From positions 44,969,489-45,033,488 of the forward strand of contig CM055099.1 in NCBI GenBank assembly GCA_029204225.1: a stretch of DNA of 64,000 bases, written 5' to 3'. The DNA comes from Diphasiastrum complanatum. Taxonomy: Eukaryota; Streptophyta; Lycopodiopsida; Lycopodiales; Lycopodiaceae. The translations under genes and the position numbers were made by a program. Of the stretch, positions 36,921 through 48,236 are shown one piece after another (within the stretch, counting starts at the first letter, position 1; the number at the start of each line of letters is the position of its first letter). The notes beneath the pieces are model-generated. The model saw only the letters and a list, made by a program, of their open reading frames with translations, made no database searches and was not told where the DNA came from.

Positions 36921-37800
36921 CTTTTGGAGGATCTTCTTGTGTATGTGGAGCTATGCAAGTGGATGGATGTTATCTTGCTATAAAATCAACTATTGGATCT
37001 GGAAAACAAAGTTTGTTCAATAACTTTGATGGTCAAGTTGAAGATCAAGAGGTTGATCTCAAAGAGCTTTAACTAGTCAAAAGGGAAGTTGGCAATTTGG
37101 AGCTAGTCAATAGCATCAAAGGAGAGGTAATTGGCAAAGGTGTTATGGATCTATTTTTACAACATATTGAAGACTCAAGTAAGGTAAAAGGAGCATCAAG
37201 GAAGTGTTGTTCAAGTTTACTTTACTTGTTCTATCTCATGTTTGAGCAATTTCATGTGGATGTGTGCAAATTGTCAAGATATGGTAAAACTAGCTACATT
37301 GGTGAGCATTGTTTTGATGTTGGATTTGTACTAGCATTCTTGGCTGATTTTGCTGATGGGAATGAAGCTATTGGAGGTTCATTATGTCACTCATTCATGG
37401 TCAAGTCATCAAGGTATGATGGTATCTTGAGGCAAGATGAAGACGGAGGCTCATTCATGGAGTATCATGGTGGATACAAGGCAACAAAGGACAAAGGAGG
37501 AAAAGACATGCAAGCAAATGTTGATCACTCACATTTATTGTTTGTTTGCTATATTTTTCCAGAGAGTTCAGAGTTGGAAGCATGGTGGAATCATTTCATT
37601 TACATTCTATTTGATTCTTCATGTTCTAGTTACATCTTGATATGTAAAATTGATGTAAGAAACAGTGAAGCATCCCAAGTGGACATTATTCTCTATTTCA
37701 ATTATGGTTGTTTTTATTTTGAGAATTACATGATCATTGAAAGAAGTTCTATTCTAAGGAAGAAGATCATTCTTATGATGGATCAAAGCTCTATGGTCAA
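36921..37800 (+). other. Unrecognised insert replacing most of RT/RNase H in element A2
   Basis: Between the RT start and the RNase H end there is ~880 bp with no copia motif. The first ~50 codons continue the upstream frame (SFGGSSCVCGAMQVDGCY...) to a TAA at about 37070. A second frame starts at 37097 and runs open through ~235 codons of unfamiliar sequence (LADFADGNEAIGGSLCHSFM, GGYKATKDKGGKDMQANVD, LEAWWNHFIYILFD). It then reads in frame into copia RNase H. It may be captured host sequence or a divergent element part. Confidence 0.6.
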
Positions 37801-38014
37801 AAACTATGCTAGGAGCAAGCACATTGAGATACAATATCATTTTGTGAGGGAGCGAGTCATTGCAAAGGAGGTGGAGCTTCAACATGTGTCTTTAAGGGAA
37901 TGTGTAGCTGATATCTTCACCAAAGCATTGGGAAAAGACTTGTTCATGAAGCATAGGACTTCACTTGGAGTATTATCAAAGTCTATGCTAAAACTAGTTG
38001 AAGAGGGAGTGTGA
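37097..38014 (+). CDS. Long open frame: novel N-terminal ~235 residues fused to copia RNase H C-terminus
   Basis: The 305-codon frame is the longest uninterrupted one in the 31-41 kb retroelement cluster. The last ~70 residues are copia RNase H (ARSKHIEIQYHFVRERVIAK, CVADIFTKALGKDL) and end at the LTR edge. The N-terminal part has no motif I know; it is Cys/Phe/Ser-rich with a possible hydrophobic patch (FIYILFDSSCSSYILI). Whether it is translated is unknown. The intact frame next to otherwise decayed copies is the reason to record it. Confidence 0.5.
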   Translation: MELVNSIKGEVIGKGVMDLFLQHIEDSSKVKGASRKCCSSLLYLFYLMFEQFHVDVCKLSRYGKTSYIGEHCFDVGFVLAFLADFADGNEAIGGSLCHSFMVKSSRYDGILRQDEDGGSFMEYHGGYKATKDKGGKDMQANVDHSHLLFVCYIFPESSELEAWWNHFIYILFDSSCSSYILICKIDVRNSEASQVDIILYFNYGCFYFENYMIIERSSILRKKIILMMDQSSMVKNYARSKHIEIQYHFVRERVIAKEVELQHVSLRECVADIFTKALGKDLFMKHRTSLGVLSKSMLKLVEEGV

Positions 38015-38655
38015 AAGATTCAACTAGTTTCATCACATTTTGCAATATTTCCATATTTGGCATATTGTGGTCAAAACTTGTTTTAGACTTAGAGGTTGAC
38101 TTTTCAAAGTTCATTAGTCTAAATTTCATTTGAATAAACAGTTTTTGAAAGTGTGGGAAAGATAGAATGCGAGTTTGAGTAGATTCAATTTGAATAAGTT
38201 GGGTATATTGAATCTAGACCCAAAATTAGTAGGGTTAGCATTTTGGTGGGAAAGCCAAGCGGCCAAATAGGGTTTGGACCTGCTATAAAAGGATGTAACT
38301 CGTGGAGAGAGTGATCTTCTCTCTTCTCTATCTTATTTCATGCTTATACATGGTTCTCTTGGGTTCTACTATCCATTGGTGCACTATCTTGGTGATTGTT
38401 TGCAATTCTATGTGTAGAATGATCTATATTTGTTATTTTTTGGATCCACACGTGTGAAATACAGTATCTTGCTGGTTTTGTACAGACAACAATAGTACAT
38501 AATCATTTCATTCAAGTTTGATCAAGTTCTATTAGTGTTTGCATCACAAATTGTGTGTAGATGCTGATTTTTCTACATTGGTGAGATTGGTAGTGTATTT
38601 CTCTTTCTAACCAAAGATCATTCAAGTAGATTGGATCTTAAGGATCTGAAACACA
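38010..38655 (+). repeat. 3' LTR of element A2 (family A)
   Basis: It starts TGTGAAAGATTCAACTAG after GAAGAGGGAG, as at 33101, and is nearly identical to that LTR apart from ~70 bp missing there. It holds TGCTATAAAAGGATGTAACT and TTGGATCCACACGTGTGAAA. The last bases (CTGAAACACA) lack part of the ATCTTTCACA end, so the right edge is damaged. Confidence 0.88.
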
Positions 38656-38943
38656 ATATTCCATGTCATCAGCTATCACAAAAGCTTTTTTGAGGACTTC
38701 CGCAAAAGCATCCCAGGTAGTGGGCTTCACCAACAAATCCCGCCGCCATGATGATGCCTTGTCGCATAAGAATAACACGACACTCTCAATTTTCTTCTCA
38801 TTTGGAACTCCGTGCAAGCTCGGTCTTCCCGCAACTCTGCATTGATGGTGACTTGGATTTTATGAACCTCTCTACCCATCTATTCCATTCTCTCAAATTG
38901 GATTTTGCCCAAAAATGGTTGCGGCCGATAGTAATCAAGCATG
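38656..38943 (-). pseudogene. Gypsy-type gag fragment
   Basis: Minus-strand reading with shifts gives FLCDKASSWRRDLLVKPTTWDAFAEVL-type sequence, the Trp-rich core of Retrotrans_gag. Only about 95 residues remain. It differs from the other gypsy gag in the window, so it is a separate family. It is joined directly to the copia RT fragment. Confidence 0.55.
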
Positions 38944-40203
38944 TTCTATAAAAAGACTTTGCATCTACCACATAAAATATTTCTGGAATAGAGTTAGCAT
39001 ACTTCTCTTGACAAATGAAAGTAGATTGAGAAAATCTAATCACTTATATTCCTAAAATATAATGCAAATGACCAAGGTCATGCACCTCAAACTCCTTCTT
39101 GAGAGCACTCTTGATATCCTCCACATCTTGGTTGTCTCCACCACTCAAGATGATATCATCCACATATATTAGCAAAATGGTAACATCATTTCCAGCAAAC
39201 CTATAATAAAGTGAATGACCATACTCACTCATAACAAAGCCTTGAGAGAGTAAAAATGTGCTAAGCTTAGCATACCAACTCCTTGGTGCTTGCTTAAGGC
39301 CATATAAGAACTTTTGTAAAAGACACACATGATTTGGCTTTGTAGGTGAAATGTAACTCTCGAGTTGCTCCATGTACCTTTCCCCCTCAAGATCACCATT
39401 CAAAAAAACATTTGTGATATCCAATTGCCATAGTAGAAAGAGAGATGATGACCGAAATGCTTACCATCTTTGCCACAAGTGCAAAGGTTTCATCTTAGTC
39501 AATACCATGTTTTTGAGCATATTCTTTTGCCACCAACCTTGCCTTATCCTAGTTTGTCTTCACTTTGAAGATCCATTTGCATCCAATAGCTTTTTTGTCC
39601 TTAGGTAACTCCACCAATCTCCATGTTCATTCTTCATAAGAGCTTGATACTCAAGATCCATTTCTTGGATCCACTCCTCTTTGTTCCTTGCTTCATCTAC
39701 ACAAGTAGCTTCATCAAAAGAGGTTATTGAAAGCAAAGTGTGTACCTCCAACAACTTGCTTATCTTTCTCATCATATGTGAGCCTTGAAGGCATTTGTAT
39801 TTCCCTTGATGTTCTCCTTGGACTTTGACTTGATGAAGGTCCTTCATCATCACCATCTAAAGTAGGATCCTTTACATCAACATCAAGAATGTTAGATCCA
39901 TCCACACCGTCATCACTTAAAGACACCTTTGGAATATTCCCCTCATCAAAAATGACATCTCTACCAATAATCACCTTATTAGTAGTAGGAATATAAAGCT
40001 TGTAGGCTTTACTCACCTCACTATATCCAAAAATATACCTTTCCTTGAAGATGGATCCTCCTTTGTCCTATCATCAAGAGTTATATTGACATAGCAAGTA
40101 CATCCAAAAGTTTTAAGAAAGTTGACACTCGGCCTCCTCTTAAATAGCATCTCAAAAGGTGTTCTTCCATCCAATATAGCAACTCGCCACCTATTGCATA
40201 GAA
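38944..40203 (-). pseudogene. Copia family A, element A3 (inverted): integrase end and RT part
   Basis: Read on the minus strand from 40203: integrase C-terminus (AILDGRTPFEMLFKRRPSVN), linker with GPSSSQSPRRTSRE (about 39830), RT start (EEWIQEMDLEYQALMK) and then frameshifts and stops. A well-kept stretch follows (39044-39424) with MDITNVFLNGDL, LYGLKQAPRSWYAKL, YVDD (about 39160) and HYILGI, then STFICQEKYANSI. RNase H is absent. It gives the intact version of the segment deleted in A1 near 32057. Confidence 0.88.
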
Positions 40204-40655
40204 AGTTAGGCTACTGTATTTCACACGTGTGGATCCAGAAATAGCATAAAATAAACATTCTACACACAAGATTGTAAGATATTTTATAGTGCACCAATGG
40301 ATAGATGAACCCAAGAGAACTCATGTATAAGCATGAGGTGAGATAATAGAGAGAGGATGTGTCTCTTCCCATCAATGTATAGCTACATATAGCAGATCCA
40401 TGACTCATTAATGAGTTTGGTTTCCCTCCATAACAAAAACCCTAGCATTAATGTGCACTAGATTCAAATGTCTCCACATTCAAATTGAATCTTCTAAAAC
40501 TCTTGTACTACACTTTCCAACACTTTCAAAAAGTGAGTATTCAAATGCTTTTAGACTAATATAACTTTGAAAAGTCAAACTCTAAGTCTAATATAAAAAT
40601 TTGTCTCAATTGTCAAATATACAAATATGACCAAAATAGCAAAACTAGTTGAAAT
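40204..40655 (-). repeat. Truncated LTR attached to element A3 (subfamily 2)
   Basis: The inverted copy matches the LTR at 9495-10105: AACTAGTTTTGCTATTTTGG, GAAAGTGTTGGAAAGTGTAG, CATTAATGAGT and CACACGTGTGAAATACAGTAG. It is cut after CAGTAG and fused to integrase coding, so the LTR end, PBS and gag were deleted. Confidence 0.8.
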
Positions 40656-43018
40656 TTCTCACATGCTCCAATATGGACAAACTTGTCCATCTCAACGAAT
40701 TCAAGGACTACTGCCTTGACAATGACATTGAACAACAATACATCACTTCCTATTCATCTCAATCGAATGGTCTTGCTGAGAGAAAGAACGAAACTTTAGT
40801 TGAACCAACAAAGTGCATGTTATCACATGCGACACTTCTGAAGTCCTTCTGGGCTGAAGCTATTTCAACAGCAACCTATATTCAGAACAGAGGTTCTACT
40901 AAAGGCCTCTCAAACAAAATACCATTCAAAGTTTGGACAAGTACCAAACCTTCTTTATCAAACTTACGAGTTTTTGGATGTATTGCTTTTGCGCGAATAC
41001 CTTGTGATCTCAAGAAGAAGCTCGACTTCCAGAGTATCAAGTGTGTTTTCATCAACTACACCACTTCAAATCAAGCCTACAAGTTGTTCGATCCCATCGA
41101 GTTGAAAATATTCACTAGCCGTAATGTCATCTTCATCGAAGATCAGTTTCAAGACCTCAAAGTAAAGGGCAATTCCCATGTAACTGACCTGTCCGATTCT
41201 CCTGACACTTTGAACTTTCTAGTTCCACAGGCGACTATTTCTATTGAAGGTCCAAGCTCTTCTACTTTTGACGAACAATGAATGAACGATGGATCAGAAG
41301 ATGATGATGTTGCAGTTCAGCAACTACAATATGATAGAAACGATCAACTTCATGTATTACCCAGAAGATCTTCAAGGACTAGCAAACCACCTAACCAGTA
41401 TATTGACGAGTCTACAACATATCTTGTTCAGGAACCGACGTCTATCCAAGAGGCACTTAGTCAGCCTGACTCAGATCTATGGAAAGAAGCTATGGATAAA
41501 GAGTATTCATCTCTTATCAAGAATTAGATGTGGACAATTGTCGAATTGCCTGCTAGCAGAAACGTAGTTGATTGCAAATGGATTTTCAAAGTCAAGTACA
41601 ACGCAGATGGAAGCATCAACAGAAGAAAGGCACGACTAGTAGCTAGAGGTTTTTCTTGGGTATACAACATTGATTACATTGAGGCCTTCAGTTCAGTAGT
41701 CAAGCATTTTTCTATTCGACTTTTGCTATCATTTGCCATTGCAGCAGATTTGGAAATACATCAAATGGATGTACAGACAACATATCTCAATGGAGTTATC
41801 GAAGAAGACATTTACATGGTGCAACCCGAAGGTTATATTATCGAGGGTAAGCACAATCATGTTTGTAAACTCCATAAGGCACTTTATGGCTTGAAGCAAT
41901 CTGCTCGAGCATGGTTTCAAAGGATCAATACTTTCCCCATCGATCACAGCTATACACCTAGCTCTTCATATTCAAACATTTACTTCAGAGCAGTGCAGCA
42001 ATCTTTTATCATTATCACATTATACGTGCATGATACATTGTTTTTCAACAACAATACTGATCTGATAAAAGATGCCAAGACAATGTTATCTTCCAAATTC
42101 GACATGACCGATCTGGGCGAAGCACATTTATGCCTTGGTATACAAATCCACAGAGACAGAAAACAAAAGTTGATCTACATTACACAACAGAGGTACATGT
42201 ACAACATTTTAGTCAGATATAATCTGATCAATTGCAAGTTAGCTCTCTCACCAATGGAACCAGGGCTCAAATTGTCAAAGGACTAGTGTCGCCAAACAAT
42301 TCATGAGAAGCAGCAGATGCGTGAATATCCTTACCATTCTATTATAGGATCTCTTATGTACGCCATGATCCGTACCAGGCCAGACATAGCTTTTGCAGTT
42401 AGCTCTCTCAGCCAGTTTATGACTAATCTTGGTATAACACATTGGAAGGCTCTTATCAGAGTCATTAGATCTTCGAGCTACTATGGACTTTTGCATTTGT
42501 TATGTTGCAGTCAGCAACTACAAACTCAATTTCCTCAGTGGTTACACAGATGCGAGTTGGACAGGAGATGTAGACACTCGTAAATCTACTTCCAGATTTA
42601 CATTCATCCTCAACAATGGTCCAATTTCCTAGAACAGTCACAAGCAATCTTCGATAGCTCTATCTTCCACTGAATCAGAGTATATCACAGCCTCTCAAGT
42701 TACAAAGGAAGCAATTTGGTTGAGAAACTTACTCTCAGATATCGGTCTGAATCAATATGCTTCGACAACATTATTTTGTGATAATCAAAGTGCCATTGCT
42801 TTATCAGCCAACCTGGATTTTATTCCAGGAGTAAGCACATTGAACTGAAGTATCATTTTGTCAGAAGCAAAGTTCTCAATGAAGAGGTCAGATTGCAGTT
42901 TTGTAGAACGCAAGATATGACAGCAGATGTTTTTACTAAAGCATTAAGTTTGGAGTCACACAGAAGATTCTGTGTAGGACTAAGTTTGAAGGTCAAGGCA
43001 TTCAAGGATTCAGATTAA
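40656..43018 (+). pseudogene. Copia family B, element B1: integrase end, RT and RNase H
   Basis: The integrase C-terminus (YSSQSNGLAERKNETLVEPT, LSNLRVFGCIAFARIP) ends at a TGA (41279-41281). A linker and RT follow (LWKEAMDKEYSSLIKN, TAG at 41525, CKWIFKVKYNADGSI, MDVQTTYLNGVIEEDIYMVQ). The catalytic box reads YVHD (42023-42034) instead of YVDD, a lost metal-binding Asp. After a TAG at 42284, RNase H continues in broken frames (RTRPDIAFAVSSLSQFM, ELKYHFVRSK-type end). Gag, protease and the integrase core are missing. Confidence 0.9.
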
Positions 43019-43025
43019 GGGGGAG

Positions 43026-44070
43026 TGTTGGATTATTCTTCTTCTTACTAATCCTCTAATCAGTTTTAATCTTCATCCATTGTTTATCTACTTCTGCAGA
43101 TTTTTGTGTGTTTACACAGTCTGCAGAATTACAAGTGTTTTTACATAGTCTGCAGAATTACACAGAGTTTTCGATAGTGTCACATTTTTCGCCTGACAAA
43201 AATCTCGTGAAAAAATGCAATGTCGCCTTTTTCGCATTTTTCGCCTGTCAGGAAATCTTGTGCAAATATGCTGTGTCGCATTTTTTGCTTTTTTCAAAGA
43301 GCCTCAAATGTTAAGGAAATGACTCTGGCAAAGTGTGGGGCAACCCTAAATGAGATTTAAGAGTACCTTCGTCTTTTTCATCTTTTTGCGAAAAACCCGA
43401 CAGTGTTGCCTATGGCTGTTTTAGTTCATTTCTGTAGAGCTACAATTTTGGTTCATTTATGCAGATAGAACGTTTACGGCCAATTTCACCGCATATCAGC
43501 AATCGATGACAAGGACTGGATGGATGCCAGCCAATCACCAGCCAACTGGCGATCGCAATTGACAACCTAATTTCTTAGTATAAATAGTTGTTCATATTCA
43601 TACAGATTAATTCATTGAAAATCAGAATTATCAAAAGCCTTTGAATAGTTAGCTCTCTCTCTTGAGCTTGCAAGCTTGAACACTCATGAGCATTCTAGCT
43701 CACTTCTTAGAGTTGTTTTAGAGATTGCTATTGCGATATTGCTCATCAGCATTGCGCATTAATTCAGACTTTCATTTTTAGCCGCTCAGAGATAACATAG
43801 AGTACATGGCTTCAATCCACAAATTATTGTACTCATTTACTTTGGTTTCATCTTGAATCAATACTATTCTTTATTGCATTCAGTTTTGTCTCAGACTGTA
43901 TGCGTTTCTGTATTTCTTCGCGACTAATTATTTGTCTGATAATCTTCAATGCTTAATTGTTTGGCTACGTAATCACTGTAGTACTGACAATTTCAAAGTT
44001 AGTTACTATAAGTTCAAACGTGATTTCTAGCACTATTGTCATGTTTGAAATTGATAGGCATAGTCATGCA
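43026..44070 (+). repeat. 3' LTR of copia family B (B1)
   Basis: It follows TTAAGGGGGAG and starts TGTTGGATTATTCTTC. The same sequence follows the RNase H end at 60457, and the two run in parallel for about 1 kb (TTTTTCGCCTGTCAGGAA, GTATAAATAGTTGTTCATAT promoter box, TTAGCTCTCTCTC, CATTCTAGCTCACTTCTTAG, GGCTACGTAATCACT). The right edge, near ATAGGCATAGTCATGCA, is approximate. Confidence 0.8.
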
Positions 44071-44189
44071 TTGGAAAGACGAAGATAGTTTATTTTGCCA
44101 TGCACAACAGGTTTTCTTTCTAGACACATGAATTATATTTATTCGTTTCTTTTCGAGCTAGACCTATCTTCTGCATACCACTTTCTGAC

Positions 44190-44502
44190 ATGAGGAACTC
44201 ACGATATCATACTGCTCTTCCATTTATTTCAAAACTGTACTTCACATTAAATCTGATTTCAGTTGTACCACACACAAACCATCTCTAATCTCTTCGATGG
44301 ACTGTACGCTTGTTTTAGAGTATGAATTAATTTTTAAGATCATGTTGGGCAATCAGAACACCTAAAGCTGTGATTATCTCTGGCATAAGCTGTCTATTAG
44401 ACTGTTTTTGCACCTAGCAGCTGATTAGAACAGGAGAGTTGTTTCGCAATATTCCTGCTCTCTTCTCTGTTCTCATTCTTCATATCTCCCTTGCCCCATC
44501 AA
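44190..44502 (+). repeat. Partial 5' LTR of copia element C1
   Basis: About 165 bp (44195-44357) matches the 3' LTR end region at 47540-47706 (ATATCATACTGCTCTTCCAT, TTTTAGAGTATGAATT). It continues to CCCCATCA just before the primer site. The upstream part of the LTR is lost. Confidence 0.7.
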
Positions 44503-44504
44503 AT

Positions 44505-44516
44505 TGGTATCAGAGC
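44505..44516 (+). promoter_or_regulatory. Primer-binding site of element C1
   Basis: TGGTATCAGAGC is an exact match to the initiator-Met tRNA site typical of plant copia elements. It lies 2-4 bases after the LTR end. Confidence 0.88.
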
Positions 44517-44569
44517 TTAGTCCAAATAAACTGAGAGATTAAGTTTGTTTTATTTGTATATTGTAATCA

Positions 44570-46388
44570 TGTCTCATATAGGTAGCCTGGAGTCATTGAC
44601 AAGTTCAATGGTTCTAACTTCTACATTTGGAAGTTGAAACTTAGAATGATGTTGAAAGATAGAGATCTTTGGGATGTAGTAGAAGGTACGGACCTGAAAT
44701 CAGAAGATGGTGATCAAGCAAAGGCTTGGAGGATCAAAGATTAGAAGGCCTTAGCATATATCATACTCAATCTGGTCGACTCCCAAATATCTCACGTTAC
44801 CACGTGCAAAACCTCTAAGGAAGCACTGGACTTGTTATCAAGTCTCTATGAGATTCATGATGTAACCACGAGATTACATCTTAGAAGGAAGTTCTTTACT
44901 CTTAGCATGTCTGATTCTACTGCCATCACTTCTCACATCAACAGTTTCAAGTCCCTATTAGATCAGTTATCAGCTGTAGGATGTTCTATTCAAGATGATG
45001 ATGCCATTATGACCTTGCTTTCTTCTCTTCCAAAGTCCTATGAGCACTTTGTGGTGATGATCTCCACACAACCGGACCTCACCCTTCAAAAGGTGATTGG
45101 TCATCTTTTTCAAGAAGAAATGCAGAGAAAGACTAGCAGCCTGCCCATCAAGGACAAATCCATGGCTCTATACACCAAGAAGAAAGATCATTCCAAGGGC
45201 AAGAATCAGGTGCAGCAGCAACAACAGAAGCCTCACACTCAAGGTGGGCATGGTGGATCGCGCAAGAAGCTCTTCTGCAGATATTGCAAAAGAGCTAATG
45301 ACGACATCAAGGAGTGTCGCATCAGGATCTACAATGAGGCAAAGAAATAGCAACAACAACAACCAGACTCCTCCAACGCGATCGAAGTCAAGGAACAAGA
45401 CACACACTTGTTAATGGCTTACAACAACAGCGAAGACTGTGATAGCTGGTACATGGACAGTGGCGCTGCCCAACACATGACCTCTTGCAAGGAATGGTTT
45501 ACGGAGTACATAGCTTACAGCAAAGACCAATTTATCTACCTCAGAGATTCTGGCACCATGCGCGTGAAAGGAAAAGGAGCAGTGAAGATCACCTTCAACA
45601 ACGATCTATCCATTTGTGTTCCTAACGTCCTTCATGTTCTTCAATTGTCAAAGAACCTATTATCAGTCTTGAAGATAATTGATGAGGGCTACATTGTTAC
45701 CTTCTCATCTGAGGAGTGTACAATATTTGAAAAAGATACTCCTCTGACTACATGCACTAGAGTCGAGAACCTTTATGTACTCTCTAATTCAGTTGCATTA
45801 GCTAGTATCTCTAATGAAAATGTAAACGACAGTGTTGTTCTGTGGCATAGTCGATTTGGACATGTGAAATGTTATCGACCCACTTGTCTTGCGAGGCTAT
45901 TCCCCCCGACTCAGATTGGGCAGGAACAGTTTCTACCAAAAAAATCTACCTCCGGTTTCTATTTCTATCTGGCAGGGGGACCGATTTCGTGGAACTCAAG
46001 GAAGCAAAAATCAGTCGCGCTTTTTTCAACAAAGACAGTACATCGCAGCATGTCAAGCTTCAAAAGAAGCTATATGGATGAAGTTGTTACTTCACGACTT
46101 ACATCAAACTTAGTTTTATGCTACCACCATTCTGTGTGACAGCATGAACTGTATTTCACTGTCACTGAATCAAAGATTTCATAGCAAATCCAAGCACATA
46201 GAAATCCAGTATCATTTTATTTGGGAGAAAGTTTTCTCAAGGCAAGTGATCTTTCAATATTGCTCCACAACGGAAATGGTCGCAGACATCTTCACCAAAG
46301 TGCTTCCCAAGATCAAGCATTAGAAGTTCTTCAGCATACTAAACCTGACGAAGATACCAAGGCACCGACTGTGACCTTAAGGGGGGAT
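44570..46388 (+). pseudogene. Copia element C1: gag, protease, then deletion to RNase H
   Basis: Gag: FNGSNFYIWKLKLRMMLKDR (shifted start, stop near 44744), SLYEIHDVTTRLHLRRKFFT and ITSHINSFKSLLDQLSAVG. The zinc knuckle is CRYCKRANDDIKEC (about 45275-45316), where the usual His is Asp. Protease: WYMDSGAAQHMTS (active site DSG, about 45450). GAG-pre-integrase: VVLWHSRFGHV (about 45835). At about 45870-45940 it jumps to RNase H (GGPISWNSRKQKSVAL, ACQASKEAIW, KSKHIEIQYHFIWEKV, VADIFTKVLP), so integrase and RT are gone. It ends at AAGGGGGGAT. Confidence 0.88.
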
Positions 46389-47706
46389 TGTTGAAAATTA
46401 AGCCCACAGTTGTCTCCTTGGTGAGTCATAACTTAGACAGCCAATTACTTGAATAACAGCTACAACAGACTTCTGGCTGATCGCCAGCAAAGGGTAACCA
46501 ATCCCATTATAATTTTAAGTTCAGATATTAAGTTTAATAACTTGAAGTCATTGAAGACTTTGCCATCTTCAAGGACTTCCACAAAACTTGCTTTTAGAAC
46601 AAGTTTGCAGATTTACATTATTTTTAAACAGTCTGCAGAAAAATACACTAAATGTCGCAGTTCGATTTTTTGCACTTTCCCAAAACTGCAACACTTACCT
46701 TTGACTTCTTCTGTTCGACTATTTTGAAGAAGTCAACTAAGTTCACAGTTCAACAATTAAACTTTTATCAAATACCTTTGTTCCTTTTCGCATTTTTTTG
46801 AAAAATGCGAAGAGAGAAAATTCCAGGAGGTCCTCTATTTTTAAGAGTTAAACTATTAAAGACACCTTCGCCAACTTTTTAAGGGCACCTTTGGCTTTCC
46901 CGAAAAGAGTGAAAGAGTTGAACTGTTAAAGAGATCTTCGTTTTTTCTAAGGGCGCCTTCAACTTTCTAAAGGCGCCTTAAACTTATTTAGGACACCTTC
47001 GGCTTTTTCGCAAAAACCCAAAGAGAGAGAGAAAAAAAATGCCGAAGGTCGTCTAAAATGAACGAGGAATGTTCCCAGCCACTTTTCGTAATTTGTGAAG
47101 TGAGTTTGCGATGTCCTCGTCTGTGTCAACGATATTGATTTGTTGACAATATACACTATGTATAGTTGTCACAGAAGCCATATACTTCCAAGTACGACGA
47201 CTTAGCTAATTAGGTGACAATCATTTATTGTAGTTAATACATGGATGCAATCTATAAATAGATCATCCCAGCACAGATTGCAGGACTTGCTCCGTCCATG
47301 AGACGTATTATTTGAGCCTCCCAATTACGCCGTCAATTTTTGGTTGTAATTGTTATTTGTATTGTGCTTCAGTGTAATATAGTAGCAACAGCTTTTCTAT
47401 CTGTGTATAAAGTAGATGAATGTTTGTTGTGATTGAATGCGCTCTATCACTATTTGATTGCGCTTGTTTACCCACTCTGATCAGAACATGGACATCTACG
47501 ACTCCTCAATTTCGGATCAGACAATGGTTGTCTTTGACGTTTGAGAAACTCGTGATATCATACTGCTCTTCCATTTATTTCAGAAGTATACTTCACATTG
47601 AATCTGATTTCAATAGTATCACACACAAATCATCTCTAATCTCATCGGTAGACTGTACTCTCGTTTTAGAGTATGAATTGATTTTTAAGATCCTATTGGG
47701 CAATCA
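46389..47706 (+). repeat. 3' LTR of copia element C1, truncated at its end
   Basis: It starts TGTTGAAAATTAAGCCC after the polypurine tract. It carries CTATAAATAGATCATCC (about 47250) as promoter and reaches the block shared with 44195-44357. It stops at GGGCAATCA, ~150 bp short of the 5' LTR end. It contains many CGCC(T/A)TCG words. Confidence 0.78.
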
Positions 47707-47887
47707 GTGTCAGAATTTAACAATTTTCACATGGTTTTTGATGTATATTAGACATCTATGTGGATCCACACGTGTGGTGACCTGTCCACACGTGTGAAAT
47801 GACACTTGTAATATTCAGATCCATTTTGATTAGCTTTCATTTGAGTCTAATATGACATCTCCTAAATTATAGGATTTAGGTCCTACA

Positions 47888-48236
47888 TTGAAGGATATGC
47901 TCAAGAACATGAATCTAATCTATGTGAATGATATCATCTTGAGAGGTGGAAACAATCAAGATGTGGAGGATATCAAGAGTGCTCTTAAGAAGGAATTTGA
48001 GGTGCATGATCTTGGTAACTTGCATTACATTTTAGGAATAGAAGTGATTAGATCTTCTCAATCTACTTTCATTTGTCAAGAGAAGTATGCTAGTTCTATT
48101 CTAGAAAGATTTCAAATGGTAGATGCAAAAGCTTGTGATACACTTATGGAGTCTCATGTATAGCTAACTATAAGAGGTAATGAAAGATCCTCCAAGGACA
48201 TTACTCTCTATAGGAAGCTAGTTGGTTCACTCAGTT
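47888..48236 (+). pseudogene. Small copia family A RT fragment
   Basis: It encodes LIYVNDIILRGGNNQDVEDI (YVDD changed to YVND) through GNLHYILGIEVIRSSQSTFI, then a TAG and YRKLVGSL. It is nearly the same as 32130-32440. The edges fall inside coding sequence on both sides. Confidence 0.88.
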
